From positions 1-29,155 of the forward strand of contig JBELJZ010000024.1 in NCBI GenBank assembly GCA_042089915.1: a stretch of DNA of 29,155 nt, in the 5' to 3' direction. This document shows positions 1-7,417 of the stretch, piece after piece (positions within the stretch are counted from its first letter, which is position 1; each line of letters starts with the position of its first letter). The notes beneath the pieces are model-generated. The model was not told the DNA's origin, searched no databases, and saw only the letters and a program-made list of their open reading frames with translations. Both the position numbers and the translations under genes were made by a program. Origin of the DNA: UBA8752 sp002172485 (GTDB lineage: Bacteria > Bacteroidota > Bacteroidia > Flavobacteriales_D > Sanyastnellaceae).

Positions 1-2867
1 CTTGTGGCAATACGAGCTCGACGACGGCCACATTCACCATCGAGGACACCACGGCACCGACCTTCACGGTTCCGGCTGATGTAACCGTGGATTGCTCTGC
101 AGATACGGCGCCGGCCTCCACGGGGGATGTCTTGGATGCAGGAGATGCATGCGGAGACGTGACGGTGAGCTACAGCGATGTGGTGACCGATGGCAGCTTC
201 TCTTTAGATGGCCTGACGGCAGACATCCGCGTAGAGCTCCGACTCAACAACCTGGTTGCATTCCCGCGCGTCCTCGAGGCCACGCAAGTGACCATCGGCG
301 ATGGCATGGAGTTGACTGTGGACGATGAGGTGTCCAACCCCTTGAACCTGCGCGGTGCCTTGGGTGTGGACCTCTCCGACGACATGGTAAACCTCGTGGT
401 TCAGGATGTGATCACCTCGGAGAGCTACGACTATGTGGAAGTGCGAATCAGCAACCTGGATGGTGCAGGTGTGGTTGGCGCTGAAATGGTGTTCGACGCC
501 ATCCTTGTTGACCCGGCCTCTGCGGAATTCGACTTGTCCTTCTCCGGCGATGAGATCGTCATGAGCTGGACGGAATTGCCCGGCAGCACGCTCGCCATCA
601 ACGATGGGGGCACAGCAGCTGCGACCGCCCTTGGAGCAGCCAATTGCATCTCTCAGAATGTGATCACCCGGACGTGGACAGCCACCGATGCCTGCGGCAA
701 CAGTGCTTCCATGAATCAGGTCATCACCCAAGAGGACATGACGGCTCCGGTCTTTGACTTCGCGCCGGCCGATGTCACTTTGGACTGCACCGAGAGCTAC
801 ACGCTGGAGATGGCCACGGCTACCGATGCTTGCTCTGGTGCCACGGTGTCCTACACCGACAGCGAAAGCTTCCCTTGTGAGGGCAGTCGCGTCGTCGAGC
901 GGACCTTCACCGCGACCGATGGATGCGGCAACAGCAGTGAGCACATTCAGACCATCTCTTACCTCGACACTACGGCTCCGGCCTTCACGGTCATGCCGGA
1001 AGATTTCGGGCTGGAGTGCAGCGAAGCATTGCCGGTGACGGTGGCCGAGGCTGCAGATGACTGCGGAAGCGTTTCCTTGACCTACGCCGACGAAACGGTG
1101 GAAGGAGACTGCTCCGGCAACTACACCGTGGTACGGACCTTCACTGCCCAAGACGGGTGTGGCAACAGCAGCACCCATGTGCAGAATATTGTCTTCACCG
1201 ACACCACGGCGCCAGTGGTCCTGACCTTCCCTGCGGACGCGGCGTACCAGGTGGTGGCCGGAGAGGCCATCCCGGTGGAATTCCCCATTGCTGAAGATGC
1301 TTGTGGCCAGGTGAACATCACCTTTGCAGACTTGTGCACGGACATGGCCATTGGCGGCTTCAATGCCGTGCGGACGTTCACCATCACCGATGATTGCGGG
1401 AACACCACAGAGGTGGCGCAAAACATCAGTGTGACGTTTGCCACGGGTTGTGACGACCCGACCGCGTTGAATTACGACCCGACGGCCCTCGCCGGAGATG
1501 GATCCTGTCAGTATGCAGGATGTACCAATCCCGGGGCGCTCAACTTCAACCCGCTGGCGGATGTGGACGACGGTTCTTGTCTCGTGGCCGACATCGAAGG
1601 TTGCATGGACCCCAGTGCCTGCAACTACTTCGAGGCAGCCAACGTGGACGACGGCTCTTGTGACTACTGCAGCTGTGTGAATGCGCCAGTGATCGACGGC
1701 TACAGCATCGAGCTCGAGACCGTGGCTGTGAACGGCGTGCCAGGCACGACCACCTACCGCCTCTATGCCACCATGGTCAACCCGACGGACGTCCTGTCCA
1801 GCGTGGTGGGTGAGGCTGGCTTCGAGACCAACATCAACACGAGCACGACCTTCTACCAGGATCCGTTCGGAGGTGCGCTGGGTCAGGTGGTCAACCCGAT
1901 CCTGTTCTCCATCCAGCCTGCGCTGGAGTACGACAGCTACGTGACCATCGGCTTGGCGCAAGGTGCGGACCCTGCAGCAGGCGAGATTGAGGTGACGGCT
2001 GTGGAGAGTGACGGAGCCAACTGGGTCGGTCCGTTCGAAGACGGTGGCGACATCAACATCGGCGGTGCATTCGGCGGTGCTTGGTTCACGCTGAACGGGG
2101 CGTCAAATGCTCTGGCCGGAGACGACCTCCAGGTCCTGCTCGGTCAATTCACCACCAGCGGAACGCTCAGTGGCCAAATCAGCCTGCAGATCTTCCCGGA
2201 GGGTGACGGTGAGAACGACCTCGTCATGACCTTCCCAATCGGAAACCCCGGCTGCGGTTGCACGGACCTCGAGGCCTGCAACTTTGTCGATGGTGCGAAC
2301 TACGATGATGGAAGCTGCGCCTACACGGACATCTACGACTGCGACGCTGAGACATGCATGAACGACGCCGATGGCGATGGTGTATGTGATGAGCTGGAGG
2401 TTGCAGGCTGCACCCAGGCTTCCGCCTTGAACTTCATGGCGGCTGCCACGGACGACGATGGCTCCTGCTTGTTCCTCGGCTGTATGGATGAGACGGCCGA
2501 CAACTACGATACGAACGCCAATGTGGCCGGCTTCTGTGCCTACCCGACGGAAGGGTGCACCGATGCTGCTGCCGCCAACTACAGTGCAGACGCGCTGGTG
2601 GACGACGGCTCCTGCTTGTACCCAGGTTGTACGGATGAGACGGCGTTGAACTACGATCCGACGGCCAACTTCGATTCCGGTTGCATTCTCCAGCTCGAGG
2701 GATGCACCGATCCGATGGCCGAGAACTTCAACCCGCTCGCCAACACCAACGATGGCAGCTGCGAATACACGCCGCCGTGCCCGGGTGACCTCAACGGTGA
2801 TGGTACAATCAACATCAACGACTTGCTGGACTTCTTCCAGATCTACGGATCGGACTGCGCGGAATGA
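1..2867 (+). CDS. Secreted HYR-like / cysteine-repeat surface protein (5' partial)
   Basis: This is the 3' part of a large extracellular protein. The frame is open from base 3 with no stop, so the real start and signal peptide lie upstream of the window. Four HYR-like units are visible (about 3-1440), each with a DTTAP-type start, a VTxxC strand and a TATDxCGN end. The first unit is split by an inserted beta-rich segment (about 215-610). Then come three GCTDPxAxNYxPxAxxDDGSC repeats, an unrecognised beta-rich domain (about 1680-2245) and six more repeats. The C-terminus is CPGDLNGDGTININDLLDFF, a single dockerin-like or EF-hand-like calcium loop. No recognisable T9SS C-terminal domain is present. 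Such proteins are common in Flavobacteriales and are presumed to be adhesins or matrix proteins; the ligand is unknown. The family assignment is secure and the function is inference. Confidence 0.85.
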   Translation, partial: CGNTSSTTATFTIEDTTAPTFTVPADVTVDCSADTAPASTGDVLDAGDACGDVTVSYSDVVTDGSFSLDGLTADIRVELRLNNLVAFPRVLEATQVTIGDGMELTVDDEVSNPLNLRGALGVDLSDDMVNLVVQDVITSESYDYVEVRISNLDGAGVVGAEMVFDAILVDPASAEFDLSFSGDEIVMSWTELPGSTLAINDGGTAAATALGAANCISQNVITRTWTATDACGNSASMNQVITQEDMTAPVFDFAPADVTLDCTESYTLEMATATDACSGATVSYTDSESFPCEGSRVVERTFTATDGCGNSSEHIQTISYLDTTAPAFTVMPEDFGLECSEALPVTVAEAADDCGSVSLTYADETVEGDCSGNYTVVRTFTAQDGCGNSSTHVQNIVFTDTTAPVVLTFPADAAYQVVAGEAIPVEFPIAEDACGQVNITFADLCTDMAIGGFNAVRTFTITDDCGNTTEVAQNISVTFATGCDDPTALNYDPTALAGDGSCQYAGCTNPGALNFNPLADVDDGSCLVADIEGCMDPSACNYFEAANVDDGSCDYCSCVNAPVIDGYSIELETVAVNGVPGTTTYRLYATMVNPTDVLSSVVGEAGFETNINTSTTFYQDPFGGALGQVVNPILFSIQPALEYDSYVTIGLAQGADPAAGEIEVTAVESDGANWVGPFEDGGDINIGGAFGGAWFTLNGASNALAGDDLQVLLGQFTTSGTLSGQISLQIFPEGDGENDLVMTFPIGNPGCGCTDLEACNFVDGANYDDGSCAYTDIYDCDAETCMNDADGDGVCDELEVAGCTQASALNFMAAATDDDGSCLFLGCMDETADNYDTNANVAGFCAYPTEGCTDAAAANYSADALVDDGSCLYPGCTDETALNYDPTANFDSGCILQLEGCTDPMAENFNPLANTNDGSCEYTPPCPGDLNGDGTININDLLDFFQIYGSDCAE
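1446..1677 (+). repeat. Cysteine-rich GCTDPxAxNYxPxAxxDDGSC repeats, block 1 (3 copies)
   Basis: Three tandem coding repeats of about 23-26 residues start at 1446, each with the frame GC-x-(D/N)-P-x-A-x-N-(Y/F) and ending in DGSC. The paired cysteines suggest one small disulfide-linked loop per copy. The spacers vary in sequence, so this is a diverged protein repeat rather than a recent DNA duplication. Confidence 0.85.
2256..2768 (+). repeat. Cysteine-rich GCTDPxAxNYxPxAxxDDGSC repeats, block 2 (6 copies)
   Basis: Six further copies of the same repeat follow the beta-rich insert. An acidic DADGDGVCDELE segment, which resembles a thrombospondin-type-3 calcium loop, lies between the first and second. 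The third copy (NANVAGFC) and fifth copy (NFDSGC) have lost the full DDGSC end, so the array is degenerate in places. Confidence 0.85.
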
Positions 2868-2913
2868 TCGCGCAGGAGGAAGCCACCACATCTTCCTCAC
2901 GAGAACCAGATGC

Positions 2914-2943
2914 GAAAGGGGTGCCCATGCGGGTGCCCCTTTC
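2914..2943 (+). terminator. Hairpin terminator after the surface-protein gene
   Basis: A 13-bp stem (gaaaggggtgccc / gggtgcccctttc, with two G-U pairs) closes an ATGC tetraloop 46 bases after the stop of the repeat protein. It is followed only by a weak T run (CGCTTTG). The position between two separately transcribed genes fits an intrinsic terminator. The hairpin is seen in the sequence; terminator activity is inferred. Confidence 0.6.
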
Positions 2944-2946
2944 CGC

Positions 2947-2975
2947 TTTGGGACCGGGTGTGTGGGCTACCTTCG
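2947..2975 (+). promoter_or_regulatory. Promoter of the DUF493 gene, start-proximal -7 box
   Basis: TTTG at 2947-2950, 17 bases, then TACCTTCG at 2968-2975 match the Bacteroidota promoter pattern (-33 TTTG, -7 TAnnTTTG). Only five bases (CATCC) separate the box from the ATG at 2981, so transcription would begin at or next to the start codon. The box also helps choose this start over the longer in-frame ORF that opens at 2864. Confidence 0.6.
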
Positions 2976-2980
2976 CATCC

Positions 2981-3253
2981 ATGGAGGATGAGCGCATGGC
3001 CGGCTTGCGGGCCCAGTTGGATGCCCACCACACGTGGCCTTCGGAGTACATGTTCAAGTTCATCGCTCCCAATCAGCCGGATCGGATAGAGGCCGTTCTC
3101 TCCAAGTTTCCCGATGAGGTCGAGGTCAATCGCAAGGCCAGTGGTGGAGGCAAGTACGTGGCCCTGACCATCCTCGAGACCGTGGACAATGCAGACGTGG
3201 TGTTTGACCGTTACCGCGCAGTGAGCGCCATTGGGGGCATTTTCTCACTCTGA
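2981..3253 (+). CDS. DUF493 (YbeD-like) family protein
   Basis: A 90-residue protein with the ferredoxin-like alpha/beta pattern of the DUF493 family: a WPSEYMFKFI strand, a helix around VLSKFPDE, then a VEVNRKASGGGKYVALTI strand pair, ending in VFDRYRAVSAIGGIFSL. YbeD, the E. coli member, is sometimes linked to lipoate metabolism, but its role is unproven. The frame is open back to 2864, but those 39 residues have no family counterpart and would read through the terminator hairpin. The ATG at 2981 gives the normal family length and has a promoter box just before it. The next gene starts three bases after the stop. Confidence 0.85.
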   Translation: MEDERMAGLRAQLDAHHTWPSEYMFKFIAPNQPDRIEAVLSKFPDEVEVNRKASGGGKYVALTILETVDNADVVFDRYRAVSAIGGIFSL

Positions 3254-3256
3254 CCC

Positions 3257-3604
3257 ATGCAGAACACACTCGATCTCCTCAGCCAAGTCTTGTTTGTCGC
3301 CCTGATGGCGATGCTCCTCTACGTGCTGTACCGCCGGTTCATTGCCATGCTGAGCAAGGGGAAGATCACAGGAGAATACGCACGTGTTGTGGAACTGACG
3401 CGTCCCGAAATAGGCCAGCTGCTGTTGACGGTGGAAACTACGGTGGAGACGCACTGCACGGTAGCATGGGCGAAAGAGCGTGCCGCGGACATCCAATGTC
3501 TCCCGGGCGTCAGTCAGCATGTCATTGATACGGGACTGGATGTTCCGGAAGAAGTCCGATTGGATTTCGGCAATCAAGTCATCCGCCGCCGCGTGGCGGG
3601 TTGA
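3257..3604 (+). CDS. Small single-pass membrane protein, unknown function
   Basis: A 115-residue protein with one N-terminal hydrophobic segment (about residues 8-25, LSQVLFVALMAMLLYVLYRR) followed by basic residues. This predicts an N-out anchor with a cytoplasmic domain of about 85 residues. The soluble part alternates short strands (ARVVELTRPEIGQLLLTVETTVETH) and ends in NQVIRRRVAG. I do not recognise the family. It begins three bases after the DUF493 stop and is probably co-transcribed with it. Its TGA directly abuts the argS stop on the other strand (TGATCA, 3602-3607). Confidence 0.7.
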   Translation: MQNTLDLLSQVLFVALMAMLLYVLYRRFIAMLSKGKITGEYARVVELTRPEIGQLLLTVETTVETHCTVAWAKERAADIQCLPGVSQHVIDTGLDVPEEVRLDFGNQVIRRRVAG

Positions 3605-5392
3605 TCACATGCGCTCCGGCAAGGCGATGCCCAACAGGGACATGCCCAGATTCAAGGTGCGCGTAAACCGCTCTGTCAGCGCCATTCGCAAGTTTCGGAC
3701 AGCCTCATCTTCTGCGCCGAGGATGCTGTGGTCCTGGTAATAGCTGCTGTACGACTTGGTGAGGTCGTAGCACCAGTTTGCAATGAGGGCAGGGTTGTAG
3801 GTCTCTGCGGCTTCGGCCACCACATCGGGGAGGTCGTGGAGCAGGCCCACCATGTCCATTTCGTCTGCGCCAGGGGTGGCGATGCCACCTGTTGGAAGGG
3901 TCAGGCCTTCAGCTTCTGCCTTGCGCAACACACTGCGCCCGCGAACGTAATTGAAGAGGATGAACGGCCCGGTATTTCCATAGAAGTCGATGGAGGCCTT
4001 GGGATCGAACATCATGTTCTTTTTCGGATCCACCTTGAGCAGGTAGTATTTGAGGGCGCTGAGTCCAACCCGTTGGAAAACCTCTTGTTGCTCTGCTTCA
4101 CTCACATCATCGAGTTTGCCAGCCTCTGCAGCGATGTCCCGGGCAATGCCGAACATCTCGTCCATGAGGTCGTCTGCGTCCACCACAGTGCCTTCGCGGG
4201 ATTTCATCTTGCCTTCTGGCAATTCGACCATGCCGTAACTCAGGTGGTGGCAGCGCTGGGCTTGTTCGAATCCGAGTTTGCCCAACACCAGGAAGAGCAC
4301 CTTGAAGTGGTATTCCTGTTCGTTGCCCACGGTATAGACCTGCCGGTCGAGATCCGGGACGTCCTGGAATCGGAGCAGGGCAGTGCCAATGTCCTGGGTC
4401 ATGTAGACGGCGGTGCCGTCTTGACGCAGGAGAAGTTTCTCATCGAGCCCGTCTTCCGACAAATCGACCCACACTGAACCGTCTTCACGCTGCTCGAATG
4501 CGCCGCGCTCTAAGCCTTCCATGACCCGGTCCTTGCCGATGAGGTAGGTGTCGCTTTCGTAATAGAGCTTGTCGAATTCGACCCCCATGGTGGCATAGGT
4601 GGTATCAAATCCCGCATACACCCAGCCATTCATGGTCTTCCAGAGGTCCACAGTGGCAGCGTCTCCATCTTCCCACAGCCGAAGCGTTTCTTGTGCTTCG
4701 AGGAGAATGGGGGCTTGCTTCTCGGCCGCCGCCTTGTCCATGCCGCCATCGATGAGTCCCTGGACCTCTGCCTTGTAGGCTTGGTTAAAGGCCACGTAGT
4801 ATTTGCCCACGAGCTTGTCTCCTTTGAGCCCACTGGACTTCGGAGTTTCGCCTTCCCCAAATTTGCGCCAGGCCACCATGGATTTGCAGATGTGGATGCC
4901 CCGGTCGTTGATGATTTGCACCTTGGTTACCGTGTGGCCATGGGCCTCGAGGATGCGGCTGATGGAGTGGCCGAGGAAGTTGTTTCGCAAGTGGCCCAGG
5001 TGCAGCGGCTTGTTGGTGTTGGGGGAGCTGTATTCCACCATGACGTGGGGAGCGCTTCCCGCAGGCCGGCGCCCATAGTTTCCTTGGGCCGCCTCCTGAA
5101 GCAGCCAGTCGCGCCACAAGGTCGGGTCCAGCTCGAGGTTGAGGAACCCTTTGACCACATTGAATGCAAGGACGGGGCCATCGGCTGCCACCAAGGCTTG
5201 GCCAAGGGCCTCCGCCGTGGCGTCCGGTTTCATCCGGCTGTGTCGCGCCAATGGGAAGCAGACGAGCGTACGGTCCCCGGCGAATTCCTTTCGGGTTTTC
5301 TGAATGGAGAAGTCCGAGGCGGGCAAGGCCGCATCAAAGCACGATTGGAAGGCTTGTGCAGCCAGGGCTTGCAGCTGTTGGTCGAGGCGCAT
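3605..5392 (-). CDS. argS: Arginyl-tRNA synthetase
   Basis: A class I synthetase of 595 residues, the usual ArgRS length, which charges tRNA-Arg with arginine in the cytoplasm. The order is an N-terminal Arg-tRNA-synt-N (additional) domain at about residues 1-90, the Rossmann catalytic core with MVEYSSPNTNKPLHLGHLRN (HIGH-like HLGH at 131-134), a KMSKS-like KMKSREG loop near 393-399, and a C-terminal DALR anticodon-binding helical domain (about 470-595) ending in LLGIALPERM. It is the last gene of a minus-strand operon. Only two bases separate its ATG from the ctlX stop, so co-transcription with two guanidino-hydrolase genes is expected. All core motifs are intact. Confidence 0.97.
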   Translation of the reverse strand: MRLDQQLQALAAQAFQSCFDAALPASDFSIQKTRKEFAGDRTLVCFPLARHSRMKPDATAEALGQALVAADGPVLAFNVVKGFLNLELDPTLWRDWLLQEAAQGNYGRRPAGSAPHVMVEYSSPNTNKPLHLGHLRNNFLGHSISRILEAHGHTVTKVQIINDRGIHICKSMVAWRKFGEGETPKSSGLKGDKLVGKYYVAFNQAYKAEVQGLIDGGMDKAAAEKQAPILLEAQETLRLWEDGDAATVDLWKTMNGWVYAGFDTTYATMGVEFDKLYYESDTYLIGKDRVMEGLERGAFEQREDGSVWVDLSEDGLDEKLLLRQDGTAVYMTQDIGTALLRFQDVPDLDRQVYTVGNEQEYHFKVLFLVLGKLGFEQAQRCHHLSYGMVELPEGKMKSREGTVVDADDLMDEMFGIARDIAAEAGKLDDVSEAEQQEVFQRVGLSALKYYLLKVDPKKNMMFDPKASIDFYGNTGPFILFNYVRGRSVLRKAEAEGLTLPTGGIATPGADEMDMVGLLHDLPDVVAEAAETYNPALIANWCYDLTKSYSSYYQDHSILGAEDEAVRNLRMALTERFTRTLNLGMSLLGIALPERM

Positions 5393-5394
5393 GT

Positions 5395-6357
5395 TCAGAG
5401 GGCGTCAGCAGGGGGGAGGAACACTTCGGCGAGCATGCAGCGGACCGAGCCGCCACCGAGATGTTCAATGGTGGGAATGGGGGCGTGAACGAGGGTGGCA
5501 AAGTCCGACAGACGATCGCGTTGTTCTGGTGTGAACGCATTGCGCGCGGCGCTGGACATGGTGATGAACCGCTCGCCGGAGGAATTCCGGACTTCGAGCA
5601 CATTGCCGGCGAAGCCATTGACTTGATTGGCCGTGATGCGGATGACGGTGCGCCCGGAACGGGTGAGGGCGTCCAGCACATGTTGTCTTTCGGCCGCATC
5701 TGGAATGATGCTGTCGCAGACCACCGCCCACTGGGTTCCGATGGCCAGCATGACATTCGTGTGGTAGATGGGAGCCGAGGTGTCACCCGAAGTCTGGCAA
5801 GCCTTGAAGGAGACGAGGTCGTAGCCGAAAGTGTCGCAGAATTGTCGGGTGGCCTGCTCGTCCGTGCGGGGGCCGAGAGAGGCGTAGGCCACCATGTTGA
5901 CGCGGTCCAAAATGAGGCTTCCTGTCCCTTCCAGGAAGACATTGTGCTTCTCGAACTCCGTGAAGTCGACGAATTCCTCGATGTGGCGGTCGTGGTCTGT
6001 GGCCAGCCTCAGCAAGAGGTCTTCTCGCCGCTCGCGGCGGCGATTCACAGCGAACATGGGGTAAAGTCCCACCCGACCATCTGCGTGGAAGCTGACCCAA
6101 TTGTTGGGGAAGAGGGCGTCTGGGGTATCGCGGTCGGCGTCGTCGTCCTGAACGCACACCGTGATGCCATGGTCGCGCAGTCGATTGACCAAGCCGTCGA
6201 ATTCAGCCTGTGCCACAGCCACGGTGTCCACTTCGGCGTCTGCAGGCTGTTGGTAGGCATTGTTGACCGCGGTCTGCTCGTTCATGCGAAACGAAGCAGG
6301 CCGAATCATCAGGAGCAGGTCAGCGCTTTGCTGGCGGGTTGGGTCAGGAGCATTCAT
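5395..6357 (-). CDS. ctlX: CtlX-type citrulline hydrolase (amidinotransferase fold)
   Basis: A 320-residue member of the guanidino-modifying enzyme superfamily, closest to CtlX, which hydrolyses citrulline to ornithine, ammonia and CO2. The conserved residues are present: FPNNWVSFH (83-91), EGTGS (143-147), the catalytic-type histidine in HTNVML (H199) and the nucleophile cysteine in GGGSVRCMLAEV (C307). A TTG codon two residues upstream extends the frame, but the ATG at 6357 is preferred. It lies two bases after the stop of the DDAH-like gene and two bases before argS. The family is clear. The exact substrate is inferred from similarity and from its neighbour, which could make citrulline. 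Confidence 0.85.
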   Translation of the reverse strand: MNAPDPTRQQSADLLLMIRPASFRMNEQTAVNNAYQQPADAEVDTVAVAQAEFDGLVNRLRDHGITVCVQDDDADRDTPDALFPNNWVSFHADGRVGLYPMFAVNRRRERREDLLLRLATDHDRHIEEFVDFTEFEKHNVFLEGTGSLILDRVNMVAYASLGPRTDEQATRQFCDTFGYDLVSFKACQTSGDTSAPIYHTNVMLAIGTQWAVVCDSIIPDAAERQHVLDALTRSGRTVIRITANQVNGFAGNVLEVRNSSGERFITMSSAARNAFTPEQRDRLSDFATLVHAPIPTIEHLGGGSVRCMLAEVFLPPADAL

Positions 6358-6359
6358 GG

Positions 6360-7256
6360 TCAATGGCGCAGAAGGGGCAGGGTTGCACAGCGAAACAGTC
6401 CGCCCATTTTGCCGACGTGGTGCATTGGCACTTCAACCAGTTCGTAACCCATCTCGCGTAGGACCTGGCTCAGGCGTTGGTAACGCGGGTCGATGAGGAG
6501 GGTGTCCGGGGTCAGGTGGAGCAAATTGCTTTGCAGCAGAGCCGCTTCTTGGAGTGTGATGTCCACCGTGCCCTTGAAGCGCGAGAGCAGGTCGTCCCGT
6601 TGTCGTCCGTTCAGAAAAGCTTCCCGACAGACAATGGCTTCCCCGTGGCCGAGCGGCATGAAGGCGCAATCGAGGTGAAGGGCGCAGCGCATGGGGTCGC
6701 GGTCGTGCTTGTGCAGTTCCAGGCCCATGACTTCTCGATGTGGAAAGACGCTTTGCAGGAAATCCACAGCGTCGGCGTGGGTCCGCGCAGTCTGCAGGTG
6801 AAGTTGATCGGCCTGCACTGTGACGCCGACGGCAATCGCGTCGTCGAGCAACAGCACATCTCCCCCTTCGGCACGAATGTGCTGGGGCATGCTGCGCACC
6901 GATGCCTCGGGAATCAAGGGGGATACACCTAGCCACTCGGCTTCCCGGTTCTCGATCATGGCAGACCGGAAGAATTGGTCCTCCACCACAAACCCCACAT
7001 CTCGGGCAAAGACTTGTTCGAGGTCGGGGACATCGTGTGGCCGAAGCACTTCCACCCCGAAATTCGCGAGAACTTCTGCGAGGCCATCAAGTTGAAGCAC
7101 CACTTCATCCATGACCGGATATGTCCCTGAATATAAGTGCAAAAAAGACGTGGGGTCGAAGGCATCCTCAGCCGATGTTGGGGCATGCATATTTCGGCCG
7201 TGACCGACTATGACCTGTTTGAGTTCACCCCATTCGTTGTCCACTCGGAAGCTCAT
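6360..7256 (-). CDS. Dimethylarginine dimethylaminohydrolase-like / arginine deiminase-like hydrolase
   Basis: A 298-residue protein with the alpha/beta propeller signatures of guanidino-modifying enzymes: ARDVGFV (84-90, catalytic Asp region), AEGGD (129-133), LHLDC (H194) and the C-terminal nucleophile in GGLFRCATLPLLR (C290). Bacteroidota relatives are usually annotated as DDAH family. The likely reaction releases citrulline from arginine or a methylated arginine. The frame continues upstream to 7307, but the ATG at 7256 starts MSFRVDNEWGELK, where family homology starts. This ATG overlaps the TGA of the preceding 54-codon ORF by four bases (ATGA). The neighbouring CtlX-type enzyme could hydrolyse its product. 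Whether arginine or a methylarginine is the substrate cannot be decided from sequence. Confidence 0.82.
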   Translation of the reverse strand: MSFRVDNEWGELKQVIVGHGRNMHAPTSAEDAFDPTSFLHLYSGTYPVMDEVVLQLDGLAEVLANFGVEVLRPHDVPDLEQVFARDVGFVVEDQFFRSAMIENREAEWLGVSPLIPEASVRSMPQHIRAEGGDVLLLDDAIAVGVTVQADQLHLQTARTHADAVDFLQSVFPHREVMGLELHKHDRDPMRCALHLDCAFMPLGHGEAIVCREAFLNGRQRDDLLSRFKGTVDITLQEAALLQSNLLHLTPDTLLIDPRYQRLSQVLREMGYELVEVPMHHVGKMGGLFRCATLPLLRH

Positions 7257-7417
7257 GTGGCAAGAGAGGGCGCTGCAGCAGAGACATCCAGAGAGGAAGG
7301 TCCCCACCAGCGTCGGCTGTCCAAAGTGAAGATGCCGGCCTGAACGGACGAATCCACTGCCATGTCTGACATGGCGGGCATGGTCCCGATGGCCATGGGG
7401 AACTCAGGCTGCATCAT
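7253..7417 (-). CDS. Candidate 54-residue small protein filling the lipoprotein-DDAH gap
   Basis: This open frame exactly bridges the 157-base gap between the lipoprotein gene and the DDAH-like gene. Its first ATG overlaps the lipoprotein TGA (ATGA, 7414-7417) and its TGA overlaps the DDAH ATG (ATGA, 7253-7256), the usual sign of translational coupling. The product starts MMQPEFPMAIGTMPAMSDMA and is methionine-rich at the N-terminus (seven Met in 19 residues). It continues with TLDSRRWWGPSSLDV and has no membrane segment. About 37 of 54 codons end in G or C, as expected for coding sequence in this genome. I recognise no family. A chance open frame is possible in GC-rich DNA. Confidence 0.45.
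   Translation of the reverse strand: MMQPEFPMAIGTMPAMSDMAVDSSVQAGIFTLDSRRWWGPSSLDVSAAAPSLAT
7359..7375. repeat. Perfect 17-bp palindrome GCCATGTC-T-GACATGGC
   Basis: Eight-base arms flank a single central T. It lies inside the candidate 54-codon ORF, about 100 bases upstream of the DDAH start. It may be an operator, an RNA hairpin, or simply the codons of the MPAMSDMA stretch. No T run follows on the minus strand, so it does not look like an intrinsic terminator. Confidence 0.5.

Noticed and set aside
204..1961. 585-codon minus-strand ORF opposite the surface-protein repeats
   Set aside because: It is the antisense shadow of a GC-rich repeat gene. Its product is His/Val/Arg-rich without domains, while the plus strand has clear HYR-like and cysteine repeats.
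3598..3610. TGATCA at the junction of two convergent genes as a possible regulatory site
   Set aside because: It is simply the two TGA stop codons abutting on opposite strands. There is no further dyad around it and no hairpin terminator.
5164..6447. 427-codon plus-strand ORF over argS/ctlX
   Set aside because: It is antisense to two genes with intact catalytic motifs. No domain is recognisable and it is explained by high GC with few stop codons.
7257..7307. Upstream extension of the DDAH-like protein (MGTFLSGCLCCSALSCH)
   Set aside because: It could be mistaken for a lipoprotein signal, but it lacks a proper basic n-region and lipobox, and the family begins at MSFRVDNE. This enzyme family is cytoplasmic.
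7322..7329. TCACTTTG on the minus strand as a promoter for the DDAH-like gene
   Set aside because: It lacks the TA of the -7 box and a -33 element, and falls inside the candidate small ORF. Read-through from the lipoprotein promoter explains expression.
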